Shown here one piece after another: positions 1-8,700 of a DNA stretch of 64,000 nt (positions are counted from its first letter, which is position 1; each line of letters starts with the position of its first letter). Position numbers and translations under genes: made by a program. The notes beneath the pieces were generated by a model. That model had not been told where the DNA came from and searched no databases. It was given only the letters and a program-made list of their open reading frames with translations. Source of the stretch: Ascidiaceihabitans sp039975415. Lineage in GTDB: Bacteria; Pseudomonadota; Alphaproteobacteria; Rhodobacterales; Rhodobacteraceae. Location of the stretch: the NCBI RefSeq assembly GCF_039975415.1, contig NZ_JBDWHD010000010.1; one strand, 5' to 3'.

Positions 1-141
1 GACATCAAGCGCGCGACGCGCAAGCATTATTCATCCGAAGAGAAGATCAGGATCGTGCTGGATGGCCTGCGTGGCGAGGATAGCATTGCAGAGCTGTGCC
101 GCCGTGAGGGGATTTCGCAAGGCATTTACTACAAATGGTCA
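1..141 (+). pseudogene. IS3-family transposase OrfA fragment
   Basis: Reading frame 1 from the first base gives the N-terminal helix-turn-helix part of an IS3-type OrfA (for example YSSEEKIRIVLDGLRGE, then LCRREGIS and YYKWS). Similarity stops abruptly after the YYKWS codons at about base 141, where normal OrfA proteins continue with a KEFLEAG-like stretch. Beyond the junction the same frame runs into a TGA at 193-195. The fragment continues off the left edge, so its start is not seen. It is a truncated insertion-sequence remnant fused to the interior of an RHS gene. Confidence 0.8.
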
Positions 142-2677
142 GGTTGCTCCGGTTCCGCATCCGCGTGTCATCACGAAAGACACACATTGCTATGACAACG
201 ACGCAGAAACGATCTGTGGCGAAACACGTGCAACATCTGATTCCCGTGGCAACACCATTCGTGTCATGAAGATGGACTACGACCGAACAGACGTTGGAAC
301 CACAGCCCAAGGACGTGAAACAAAATACAGCTTCGACCTGATGGATCGGCTGGTCGGCGTAACGGACCCAGGCGGAGCACAGTGGACCTATACGCATGAC
401 TTTAAAGGCAACCGCCTCACAGCGGATGATCCGGGCCTTGGGTTCTGGACGATGGAATACGACGCCAATGACAACCTGACAAAACAATACGACGCCAAGG
501 GGCAGACGATTGAATTCACCCATGACGCGCTGGATCGCGTCCTGTCCAAAACTGTCGCCTGGACGGACGGCGCTAACGCCACGCAAACTGATGTCATCAC
601 CTACGCATACGATGAAGCGAACCCAGACCTGTTGGGCGGCAACAACATCGGTCAACTCACCACGCTCAGTGGGGCGCACAACACGATCCGCTATGGGTAT
701 GACAACGCCGGAAACACAGTGGCGGAAGAACACAGTGTCCCCCTGAACGGAACGACCTACGAATACAACTTCACCCGCGACATGCATCCCAGCGGGGCGC
801 TGATTGCACAAACGCTTCCGACGTCTTCAAACGGCGACACCTTCACCACACCGGACTTCAAATACGATGCCGCGGGCCGACTGACCGAATTTGGCACTTG
901 GCTGACAGGCACAACATACGACACCCGCAGCAACCCAACGCTAAAGACTTTTGGTAACGGTATGACCGAAGAACGGATGTACGACGCACAACAAGGGTGG
1001 ATCGACGAAATCCGCGTGCTCGGAACGACAGGCGGCACACGCGAGCTCGCCAAATACTGGCGCAGTCAAGCGGGGCGGATCAACCGACACCGCACGTGGC
1101 TGGTGCAGGATCAATACAACTACTGCTACGACTACGCGGGGCGCTTAACCGTAGCAGCTGATCTGATCAGCGCCAACAAGACCTGCGACACCATCGGAAC
1201 ATGGGAAGGCACCGAACTGCGCGACCAGTTCTTCACCTATCGGCGCGACGGGTCCATGGCCTCCAATAGCCACGTGGGCGACTACATCTACTCCGGCTCG
1301 CCCGTGGCTCATGCGCCTGCGTCCGTCGAGGGCCAAGCGCTCACCTATGACGCCAACGGCAACATGACACTGGGGCTGAACGGCAAAACGATGACCTATG
1401 ACGGCGAAAATCGCCCGCCCTCGGTCACGCTTGGGGTGAACACCTCTGGCTACGTTTACGGCGCAGATGGCACGCGGCTGACGAAGCTGGAACAGATCGG
1501 CACGCAACCGCAAAGCACGACGCTCTATGTCGGCGGCGTGGAAATCCGTGACCCGGGTGTGAATGAGGTCGTGCTGGCCTATCCCCATGAAAACGTGCGC
1601 TTAAAGTTCGCCAATGCCAACAGCACGCCCGAGGTCAGCTACCTCTTCCGCGACCACCTTAACTCGGTCCGCATGATTGCGGGTGAAAACCAAAAGATCG
1701 AAGAACGCTCGACCTACAAGCCGTTTGGCGAGGAGAACGAAAGCGTTCTGGCCGCCAGCAAAGCCCAGGAAACCATCGGCTGGATCGGAGAACGGCACGA
1801 CGCAGGTGCCGGGCTGCAATACCTGAACGCGCGGTACTACGATCCGGAGCTGGGGCTGTTTATCCAGCCCGATTGGTTTGAAGTGACGCAGGCTAGGGTT
1901 GGGACGAATAGGTATTCCTATAGCTTCAATGATCCGGTGAATTTAATGGATCCGGGGGGGAATGATGTCACCTACGGTAGTGATGGTTCAGTCACTCAGC
2001 ATGACGTAGATAGTGAAGGAAATAGAACCGCCGTTTCTCATAGTTTTGGCAGTCACAACGGGTACATGGCTGCTATTTCTGAAGCAAATAATGCAGGGCA
2101 TGCAACCCTTAGTGGCTATGCGCGAGGTGTTCATGGCTACTACGGGAGCACTGAAAATGGGCTAGCAATAAGTGACCAAAGTACAATGTATTTTGGTGCA
2201 AAGGCTATTCAAGTACTCAACAATGCCATGCGAGCATGCAAAGGGAAGTGTGCGAAACACCTCGATAGAGTTCTGAAACCCGTTGATCGGTTGTTTAAAG
2301 TAACTCTGAGGAAAGCTAGCGATAGAGTTATAGAACGAACAAAGACATTATTTTCGTCTAGTCAGAGAGCACAGAATGCGAGAGATTTAGCTAACAAAGC
2401 AGAACATATTTTCGGTCGGAAAAACTTGGACAAACATCAGATGCAAGGCTTATTAGATGCATTTAGAGGCGACAAGACGGCTGCAGCTAAGGCTCTGATG
2501 GCTGCTGCAAATAGGGCGGTCAAAACAAGTAGTACCGCTAAGATGACCAAAGATGGTCTTTATGGAGCCGTCGTTTCGGTTAGGGGGGTACAAGTTCAAG
2601 TATCAGGTCGCGTTATAGATGGCGTAACGCGGCTTGGGACCGCAAGTATGGATATGTCGAGGCCGCTATGGAAGTGA
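62..2677 (+). CDS. RHS-repeat protein, 5'-truncated, with C-terminal toxin-like tip
   Basis: The open frame encodes 871 residues. Residues 1-27 are an out-of-frame reading of the IS3 fragment, so the native N terminus (signal, early YD repeats) is missing and the ATG at 62 is an artefact. From about residue 45 YD/RHS repeats follow, and the RHS core-end signature sits near residues 605-640 (YLNARYYDPELGLFIQPDW, then NRYSYSFNDPVNLMDPGG). After DPGG, at about base 1965, the sequence becomes AT-richer and is no longer repeat-like: this is the variable tip. RHS proteins encapsulate and deliver such C-terminal toxins against competitors; the following gene overlaps by 10 bases and fits an immunity gene. 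Without its N terminus the protein is probably not secreted in the normal way. Confidence 0.8.
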   Translation: MACVARIALQSCAAVRGFRKAFTTNGQVAPVPHPRVITKDTHCYDNDAETICGETRATSDSRGNTIRVMKMDYDRTDVGTTAQGRETKYSFDLMDRLVGVTDPGGAQWTYTHDFKGNRLTADDPGLGFWTMEYDANDNLTKQYDAKGQTIEFTHDALDRVLSKTVAWTDGANATQTDVITYAYDEANPDLLGGNNIGQLTTLSGAHNTIRYGYDNAGNTVAEEHSVPLNGTTYEYNFTRDMHPSGALIAQTLPTSSNGDTFTTPDFKYDAAGRLTEFGTWLTGTTYDTRSNPTLKTFGNGMTEERMYDAQQGWIDEIRVLGTTGGTRELAKYWRSQAGRINRHRTWLVQDQYNYCYDYAGRLTVAADLISANKTCDTIGTWEGTELRDQFFTYRRDGSMASNSHVGDYIYSGSPVAHAPASVEGQALTYDANGNMTLGLNGKTMTYDGENRPPSVTLGVNTSGYVYGADGTRLTKLEQIGTQPQSTTLYVGGVEIRDPGVNEVVLAYPHENVRLKFANANSTPEVSYLFRDHLNSVRMIAGENQKIEERSTYKPFGEENESVLAASKAQETIGWIGERHDAGAGLQYLNARYYDPELGLFIQPDWFEVTQARVGTNRYSYSFNDPVNLMDPGGNDVTYGSDGSVTQHDVDSEGNRTAVSHSFGSHNGYMAAISEANNAGHATLSGYARGVHGYYGSTENGLAISDQSTMYFGAKAIQVLNNAMRACKGKCAKHLDRVLKPVDRLFKVTLRKASDRVIERTKTLFSSSQRAQNARDLANKAEHIFGRKNLDKHQMQGLLDAFRGDKTAAAKALMAAANRAVKTSSTAKMTKDGLYGAVVSVRGVQVQVSGRVIDGVTRLGTASMDMSRPLWK
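1966..2677 (+). other. Candidate polymorphic toxin domain (RHS C-terminal tip)
   Basis: About 237 residues follow the DPGG boundary of the RHS core. The last 100 residues are the best toxin candidate: AEHIFGRKNLDKHQMQGLL, then a lysine/alanine-rich helix and a beta-rich ending with VSGRVIDGVTRLGTASM. It recalls CDI/RHS-type nuclease tips in layout (H...KH...DGV..), but I cannot name the family. Composition and codon use differ from the GC-rich core, as expected of a tip exchanged by recombination. Confidence 0.5.
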
Positions 2678-3012
2678 ACACAACTAAGCCGAATTTAATA
2701 GAGAACGCTGTACTTGAGTGTTTTAAGGAGAATTATCCAAGTGCTTTTGACGCAAAAAGGTATTTTGTCGTCGATAGGGAAGTTAGCATAGGAGGCTTTG
2801 CTACAGATGTAGCTGTTTCCGAAGCACCTCTTGACGATACCCGCGAAGATAAGAGTTGCCCAAACATGTTTCTGCTTGAAGACGGGGATTACGTGGGCGA
2901 TGTATACGTAACACACTTCGAAAGCGGTGAAGTAAATTGGATAGAAATGGCGCTGTACGAAAAAGTGATTTCAGAACTGACAGGCGAGCTTGCCATTGTC
3001 TGGAGAGCTTAA
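2668..3012 (+). CDS. Candidate immunity protein for the RHS tip
   Basis: A 114-residue, acidic, cytoplasmic-looking protein without signal peptide or membrane segment. Its ATG (2668) lies inside the last codons of the RHS gene, a 10-base overlap typical of toxin-immunity pairs that are translated together. Its composition is AT-rich like the tip before it and unlike the pseudopilin after it. I recognise no family; the immunity role is inferred from position, size, acidity and overlap. Residues such as DGDYVGDVYVTHFESGEVNW suggest a compact alpha/beta fold. Confidence 0.55.
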   Translation: MEVNTTKPNLIENAVLECFKENYPSAFDAKRYFVVDREVSIGGFATDVAVSEAPLDDTREDKSCPNMFLLEDGDYVGDVYVTHFESGEVNWIEMALYEKVISELTGELAIVWRA

Positions 3013-3025
3013 AAAATTCCAGACA

Positions 3026-3445
3026 ATGACCAAAGCAAAGCCTTTAGACTCCGGCATCTCCCTCCTCGAAGTCATGGTCGCCCTCGCCATCATCGCCATG
3101 GTCGCAGCCCTCGTCGCCCCCCGCGTCATGGGCAGCTTTGGACGCGCGAAATCCAAAGCCGCAGAAATCCAACTTACCAACATCAAAGGCGCGTTACAGC
3201 TGTATTACCTCGACGTTGGCCAATACCCCTCGGAAACCGACGGCCTCAGCGGACTGCTCATCCAGCCCACCACTGTCAACGACTGGAGCGGACCCTATAT
3301 CGACGACGCTGACGACATCCAAGATCCATGGGGCCGCCCCATCCGCTACATCTTCCCCACAGAAAACGGCGGCTTCGGCCTGCTCAGTCTTGGCCGCGAC
3401 GGCCAACCCGGGGGCACCCAAGAGGACAAAGATATCGAGGGCTGA
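3026..3445 (+). CDS. gspG: Type II secretion major pseudopilin-like protein (GspG family)
   Basis: The ATG at 3026 starts a 139-residue prepilin. A short basic leader is followed by the type IV prepilin cleavage motif around SGISLLEVMVALAIIAMVA, with glycine before the cut, Glu at +5 and a hydrophobic helix. The C-terminal half has the GspG signature: LYYLDVGQYPSETDGL, DPWGRPIRYIFP and a calcium-loop-like end. GspG forms the periplasmic pseudopilus of type II secretion. No other gsp gene is visible here, so it is either a stray copy next to the RHS remnant or the end of a cluster cut away by the rearrangement. Its stop codon directly abuts that of the convergent prepilin peptidase gene. Confidence 0.85.
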   Translation: MTKAKPLDSGISLLEVMVALAIIAMVAALVAPRVMGSFGRAKSKAAEIQLTNIKGALQLYYLDVGQYPSETDGLSGLLIQPTTVNDWSGPYIDDADDIQDPWGRPIRYIFPTENGGFGLLSLGRDGQPGGTQEDKDIEG

Positions 3446-4003
3446 TCACCCCGCCACCAACACCACAAAGAACCCAAAGGCCAGAAACGGCCCAAACGGC
3501 ACCGCAATCTGCCCTCCGTCCCCCATAAGCCGCCCGCGCCCCACGAGTGCCACCACGATCCCCGCACAAGACGCGATCAGCAGCACATAAGGCAAACCCA
3601 ACGGCCCCACCCAAACCGTCGCCGCCGCAATAAACTTCACATCCCCCAACCCCAATCCCGTGCGGCCAAACCTGCGATAATACCAAGCACTCAGCCCCCA
3701 AAACACAGCCCCAACGCAAAGCGCCGCACTCACATGCAGCCCCAGCTCCGCCTGTCCCGCAATGTGCCAAGCTCCAAGCACCACGACCCCCAGATTGCAA
3801 ACATCCGGAATGCGATACGTCATTGTATCCACCGCTGAGATCAAAAGCGCCACAGGGACAACCAGCAACATGGGCAAAGTCACGGCCTTTGTGCCAACCA
3901 AAACAAATGTGAGCGCGTACAGGCCAGCGAACCCTAAGCCCAACAGCGCGGCATTTTTGGGGCGTTGCACAAGGCAAAGGAATGGGGATTGGCGCGTCTG
4001 CAT
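3446..4003 (-). CDS. Prepilin peptidase, A24 family (GspO/PilD/CpaA-like)
   Basis: An integral membrane aspartic protease of about 185 residues with roughly six hydrophobic segments. The two catalytic-Asp motifs are visible: SAVDTMTYRIPD and GLGDVKF (the GxGD motif). It is the short form without the N-terminal methyltransferase domain. The ATG at 4003 is preceded by an AAAGG-type ribosome site and is preferred to an upstream in-frame start at 4033. It would cleave the leader of prepilins such as the neighbouring GspG-like protein; the convergent pairing suggests one functional unit. Confidence 0.85.
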   Translation of the reverse strand: MQTRQSPFLCLVQRPKNAALLGLGFAGLYALTFVLVGTKAVTLPMLLVVPVALLISAVDTMTYRIPDVCNLGVVVLGAWHIAGQAELGLHVSAALCVGAVFWGLSAWYYRRFGRTGLGLGDVKFIAAATVWVGPLGLPYVLLIASCAGIVVALVGRGRLMGDGGQIAVPFGPFLAFGFFVVLVAG

Positions 4004-4093
4004 TGTCTTGAGCCTTTTACCCCACGCTCGCAAAAAAGGCGACCCGAGGTGTGCACCCCCAGACCGCCCCGCTCCACAAGGAAGCTTTTTTGG

Positions 4094-4273
4094 TTACTCT
4101 CGATCAGTAAGACGCTGTTCAAGCCAGTCCAACACTTCACTCTCAACCCATCCCACACGGTTCAGGCCCAGCTGTACCCGCTTGGGGAGTAGGCCTGCCT
4201 TCTCCAGTCTGGCAACATGTTGAGGTGAATAGAGCACCAGTTCTTTCAACGCTTTCTTTGACAGTATCCTCAT
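4094..4273 (-). CDS. AlpA-family excisionase-like DNA-binding protein
   Basis: A 59-residue protein with the AlpA/excisionase winged-helix pattern: SPQHVARLEKAGLLPKRVQL, then NRVGWVESEVLDWLEQRL. AlpA proteins control integrase or excision in cryptic prophages and islands. The ATG at 4273 is eight bases after AAGGAG; a GTG three bases upstream is less well spaced. The ribosome site lies in a perfect inverted repeat (4282-4299). It sits 210 bases from the 3' end of tRNA-Leu, a common island attachment position, but no integrase is visible. Confidence 0.75.
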   Translation of the reverse strand: MRILSKKALKELVLYSPQHVARLEKAGLLPKRVQLGLNRVGWVESEVLDWLEQRLTDRE

Positions 4274-4281
4274 CACAAATA

Positions 4282-4299
4282 CTCCTTACGATTAAGGAG
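4282..4299 (-). promoter_or_regulatory. Perfect inverted repeat covering the alpA ribosome-binding site
   Basis: CTCCTTA (4282-4288), CGAT, TAAGGAG (4293-4299). On the alpA strand the 3' arm carries the AAGGAG Shine-Dalgarno. In RNA the hairpin would hide the ribosome site; as DNA it would be a short operator. Which of the two applies is not decidable from sequence. Confidence 0.5.
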
Positions 4300-4300
4300 C

Positions 4301-4480
4301 ATTGCAATGCCCACGGTTTCAGGTTGCCCATAGCCATAGGGATCTCACCGCCATCACAGGTTGAGCGTGTTTTCTAGGACTGCATGGTTACAATACCAAA
4401 CAGAAGGTGGCGCGAAAGGTGGTTCGTTAAAAGGGAAATCCAAGGTTTACCTTTTAATTTATCTACTTAGATGCAAATTG
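4301..4480. other. Intergenic region between alpA and tRNA-Leu
   Basis: No supported gene. It is AT-richer than its surroundings near 4430-4480. If the adjacent accessory genes entered at tRNA-Leu, an attachment-site duplicate of the tRNA 3' end would be expected to the left; I see no obvious second copy within the window. Confidence 0.4.
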
Positions 4481-4566
4481 TGGTGCGGGTGGGGGGACTC
4501 GAACCCCCACGGGCATTCGCCCAACAGATTTTAAGTCTGGTGTGTCTACCATTCCACCACACCCGC
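4481..4566 (-). tRNA. tRNA-Leu (anticodon TAA)
   Basis: The 86-base gene folds as a class II tRNA with a long variable arm. The acceptor pair is GCGGGTG/CACCCGC, the discriminator is A and a CCA end is encoded (4481-4483). The anticodon stem CAGA/TCTG holds loop CTTAAAA, giving anticodon TAA. The T-arm GTGGGGGTTCGAGTCCCCC is intact. Its 3' end points toward the accessory region at 1-4276. Confidence 0.95.
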
Positions 4567-4614
4567 AACATGTGCAGGTTTAGGCAAAGCGCAACGCGCA
4601 CTCAAGTCCCGATA

Positions 4615-5169
4615 TCAGATGTCTTCGCCTTTTGGCCCCAAAGGCGCACCTTTGGCCACCAAAGCACGCTCTGACAGCCAAGGATTGTTCTTTAACGCCG
4701 CCAGCATCTGCGTGCGGGCTTCCGGAATACGCCCAAGCTGCATCAAAGTCAGCGCCCGCCCCGATTGGGCCGCGACGTGGTTGGGGTTGATCGCCAAAGC
4801 AAGGTCCAAATCCTTGAGAGCACCGGCAAATGCGCCTTGCAAAAACTGGACATAAGCCCGTTGATTGAACCCTTCGGCGTAGGTCGGGCAATAGGTCGCC
4901 AATGTGTCAAATTCTTTGAAAGCGCCTACAAAATCATAGACATCGCGCTGGCGCATGCCGCGATCAAGCACTTCTTGGGCTTGCTCATTTGGTGCGCGCA
5001 ACCACACTTGCCACATGGAAGATGACACTTCGCGCCCTGTGGCTTCGTCCGGGGCCGCACGCGCCTTTGCGATCAAACCGTTCAATTCTGCCGAATGATC
5101 CGCAGGATCAGGGCAATCTTGCGCCCATGCTGGGCCTGCCATCAGTGCTAAAGCAAATAAAATACGCAT
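4615..5169 (-). CDS. Secreted tetratricopeptide-repeat protein
   Basis: The ATG at 5169 gives a signal peptide (MRILFALALMAGPAWA, cut before QDC). The mature protein carries TPR helices: AFKEFDTLATYCPTYAEGFNQ, AFAGALKDLDLALAINPNH and a third unit near LGRIPEARTQMLAALKNNPW. Such small periplasmic TPR proteins act as scaffolds; no specific partner is indicated. It is convergent with tRNA-Leu and lies downstream of the regulator gene at 5200-5676 on the same strand, 30 bases away. Confidence 0.8.
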   Translation of the reverse strand: MRILFALALMAGPAWAQDCPDPADHSAELNGLIAKARAAPDEATGREVSSSMWQVWLRAPNEQAQEVLDRGMRQRDVYDFVGAFKEFDTLATYCPTYAEGFNQRAYVQFLQGAFAGALKDLDLALAINPNHVAAQSGRALTLMQLGRIPEARTQMLAALKNNPWLSERALVAKGAPLGPKGEDI

Positions 5170-5199
5170 GACCCTAGGGTGGCACAGCGCAGACAAAAA

Positions 5200-5676
5200 T
5201 CAAGACACATCCGCGAGAACAGTTTCCTTGACCGCTTCCATCGCCACAAATGTCGATGTGGATGCCACGTGGGGCAACGATGAAATCGTGTCGCCCAAAA
5301 AGGCGCGATAGCTTGCCATATCCCGCGTGCGGATTTTCAACAAATAGTCAAAATTGCTTGCAATCATATGGGCTTGTTCAATTTCGGGGACCTTAGCGAC
5401 AGCCACGTTAAAGGCCCGCAATGCGGCCTCTTTGGTGTCGGTCAATTTGACTTCGACAAACGCCACATGGTCCAACCCCAATTTTATCGGATCCAACATC
5501 GCACGATATCCTAAAATCATGCCAGAGCTTTCCAGACGCCGCAATCGTGCTTGGGTGGGTGATTTCGACAAACCAATGCGTCCGGCCAAGTCCGTAACGC
5601 TGATGCGCCCGTCTTCTGCCAGAACTTCAAGAATCGCTGCATCAAATCGATCCAACCCGGATTGCTCAAAAATCAT
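5200..5676 (-). CDS. putR: Lrp/AsnC-family regulator, probable proline-responsive activator of putA
   Basis: 158 residues. N-terminal winged helix-turn-helix (ILEVLAEDGRISVTDLAGRI, then LSKSPTQARLRRLE) and a C-terminal RAM ligand-binding domain (VAFVEVKLTDTKEAALRAF). The ATG at 5676 follows an AGAGG site at good distance. It is divergent from putA, the arrangement seen for PutR in alphaproteobacteria, where the protein activates putA in response to proline. The name rests on family and position. Confidence 0.8.
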   Translation of the reverse strand: MIFEQSGLDRFDAAILEVLAEDGRISVTDLAGRIGLSKSPTQARLRRLESSGMILGYRAMLDPIKLGLDHVAFVEVKLTDTKEAALRAFNVAVAKVPEIEQAHMIASNFDYLLKIRTRDMASYRAFLGDTISSLPHVASTSTFVAMEAVKETVLADVS

Positions 5677-5691
5677 GCCTGACCTCTTCAA

Positions 5692-5783
5692 AATGATAAT
5701 TTGACCTGATCATATGCAAAATCTAAGTCGTTATGTCCACTATTATTGCGATACAGTAGATCAAACGAATAGGAGACCTCGTG
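5692..5783. promoter_or_regulatory. putR/putA divergent control region
   Basis: About 100 AT-rich bases between the two start codons. TTGACC at 5701-5706 could be a -35 box toward putA, but I see no convincing -10. An AGGAGA ribosome site (5771-5776) serves putA. Lrp-type sites are degenerate and I do not assign one. Confidence 0.4.
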
Positions 5784-8700
5784 ATGAATACTGCATTGCT
5801 GAACGCCATTGACGCAAAAACCTACGCTGATCCTGATGCAGTCATCACGGAACTGGTCGCATTGGCCAACTTAAGCCCAGAGGACCGCACGCAAATCACA
5901 GACAAAGCAGCCGCTTTGGTCACACGTATTCGAACAGGGTCAGAACCCGGTTTGATGGAGGTGTTTCTCGCCGAATATGGCCTGTCCACCGATGAAGGGA
6001 TCGCCTTGATGTGCCTGGCCGAAGCCTTGTTGCGTGTGCCGGATGCCGACACCATAGACGCGCTTATCGAAGATAAAATCGCGCCATCCGATTGGGGCAA
6101 ACACCTTGGTCAATCAGCCTCGTCCTTGGTGAATGCGTCCACATGGGCCTTGATGTTGACCGGACGCGTGCTGGACGACGATGCCCCCGGCCCTGCCCGC
6201 CATTTGCAAGCAGCATTGAAGCGCGTGGGTGAACCTGTCATTCGCGCGGCCGTTTCGCGGGCGATGAAGGAAATGGGACGCCAGTTTGTGCTGGGCGAAG
6301 ACATCAATGCTGCGATGAAACGCGCCGCTGGCATGGAAGCCAAAGGGTTCACCTATTCCTACGACATGCTGGGCGAAGCCGCGCGCACCGAAGGCGATGC
6401 ACGCCGGTACCACCTCAGCTACAGCCGCGCGATTTCCGCCATCGCAACTGCTTGCACCCACAACGACGTACGCGAGAACCCTGGCATCTCTGTCAAATTG
6501 TCAGCGTTGTACCCCCGGTACGAGCTGGCAAAGCATGCCGATGTTCTGCGTGATCTCACACCGCGCCTGCGGTCTTTGGCACTGCTTGCCAAGTCTGCGG
6601 GAATGGGCCTGAATGTGGACGCCGAAGAAGCAAACCGTTTGGCATTGTCGCTGGATGTTATCGAAAATGTACTGTCTGAGCCCGCCCTTGCGGGATGGGA
6701 CGGCTTTGGCGTGGTGGTTCAAGCCTACGGCCCACGTGCTGGCACAGTCATCGACACGCTCTATGATATGGCCACAAAGCTGGACCGCAAAATCATGGTC
6801 CGTTTGGTCAAGGGGGCCTATTGGGACACCGAGGTCAAATTGGCCCAGACCCTCGGCATGGATGCCTTTCCGGTTTTCACGCAAAAAGCCCAAACCGATG
6901 TCAGCTACATTGCCAACGCCCGCCGCCTACTGGGCATGACCGATCGCATCTATCCGCAATTTGCGACCCACAACGCCCATACCGTCAGCGCCATTTTGCA
7001 TATGGCAGACGATGTCCCTTACGAATTCCAACGCCTGCACGGCATGGGCGAAGCCATGCATCTTATGGTGATGCAGGACAACAAGACCCGGTGCCGCATC
7101 TATGCCCCGGTCGGCGCACACCGCGATTTGCTGGCCTATCTGGTGCGGCGCCTGTTGGAAAACGGTGCCAATTCCAGCTTTGTGAACCAGATCGTGGATG
7201 AAGATGTCGCCCCTGAAACCGTAGCCGCCGACCCGTTTGAGGCCCTGAACACTGCCGCGCCTGACATCGCAACGGGCACGGAACTTTACCTGCCGGAACG
7301 TCCCAACTCTAAGGGCTTTGATTTGGGTCATGCCCCCACATTGGACCGCATCAACGCCGACCGCACGCCCTTTGCAACCCATCAATGGCACGCAAAACCG
7401 CAGCTGGCCGCGCAGGCAAACCCTGCGCCTGAAACCCCATGCCTTGCCCCTTCCGATCCAAGCGACACAGTCGGCCATGTCCAAAATGCGTCGCTGGCCG
7501 ATGTGGAAACGGCTGTGCAACACGTGGCCCCCTGGAATGCCCCCCTCGAAACGCGCCGTCACGTATTAAACGCTGCTGCAGATCTTTACGAACAGAACTA
7601 TGGTGAACTTTTTGCCCTTTTGACCCGCGAAGCTGGCAAGACCCTACTGGATTGCGTGGCCGAATTGCGCGAAGCCATTGACTTTTTGCGCTACTATGCA
7701 GCCCAAGCCACAGATGATGCACCCGCTGGCACAGCGCTTTGCATTTCACCGTGGAATTTTCCCTTGGCCATTTATACCGGCCAAATGGCTGCCGCATTGG
7801 CGCAAGGCAATGCAGTCTTGTCCAAGCCAGCCGCCCAAACCCCATTGATGGCCTATCGCGCTGCCGAGTTGCTGCATGCCGCTGGTGTGCCGCTGCACGC
7901 CTTGCAAGTTTTACCCGGCGGCGCGGACATTGGCGCGGCGCTGACAGCACACCCCGACCTGAATGTGGTGGCCTTCACAGGATCAACCGCGACAGCCTTG
8001 AAAATTCGTCAAAGCCTTGCAGACAATGCCCCTGCCACACCATTGATCGCTGAAACCGGCGGCCTGAACGCCATGATCGTGGACAGCACTGCGCTGCCGG
8101 AACAGGCCGTGGCCTCCATCATCGAAAGCGCGTTTCAAAGCGCCGGGCAACGGTGCTCTGCGCTGCGCTGCCTATACGTTCAAGAAGACATTGCCCCCCA
8201 TTTCACCGAAATGCTGATGGGGGCCATGGACAGTTTAAGCACAGGCAACCCTTGGGACTTACAGAGCGATCTTGGGCCTGTCATTGACGCACAAGCCCGG
8301 GACAAAATCGCAGCTCATATCGCGGCCAGCGATGTTATTCATCAATTGCCAAGCCCGAACACAGGCACTTTCATCGCCCCGACACTGCTTCGCGTGGCAG
8401 GCATTGCTGACATGCAGGAAGAGATTTTCGGGCCTGTTTTGCATCTTGCGACATTCAAATCCCACGAACTGGACGCCATCATCGACGACATAAACGCCAC
8501 CGGTTACGGGCTGACGTTCGGCTTGCACACACGCATCGACGACCGCGTGCAGCACGTGTCGGACCGGATCAAAGCGGGCAACATCTATGTGAACCGCAAC
8601 CAGATCGGGGCCATTGTCGGCAGTCAGCCTTTTGGCGGCAACGGGCTGTCTGGCACCGGACCGAAAGCGGGCGGGCCCGATTATTTGCTGCGCTTCCGCG

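Noticed and set aside
47..811. Long open frame on the minus strand opposite the RHS gene
   Set aside because: Mirror of a repeat-rich GC-rich coding strand; no ribosome site or family signal.
4041..4060. GGTGTGCACC palindrome between the peptidase and alpA
   Set aside because: Resembles repeat family 2 in half of its sequence only; no TTAC end and no second arm.
5700..5730. Strong sigma-70 promoter before putA
   Set aside because: TTGACC is present but no acceptable -10 hexamer at 16-18 bases.
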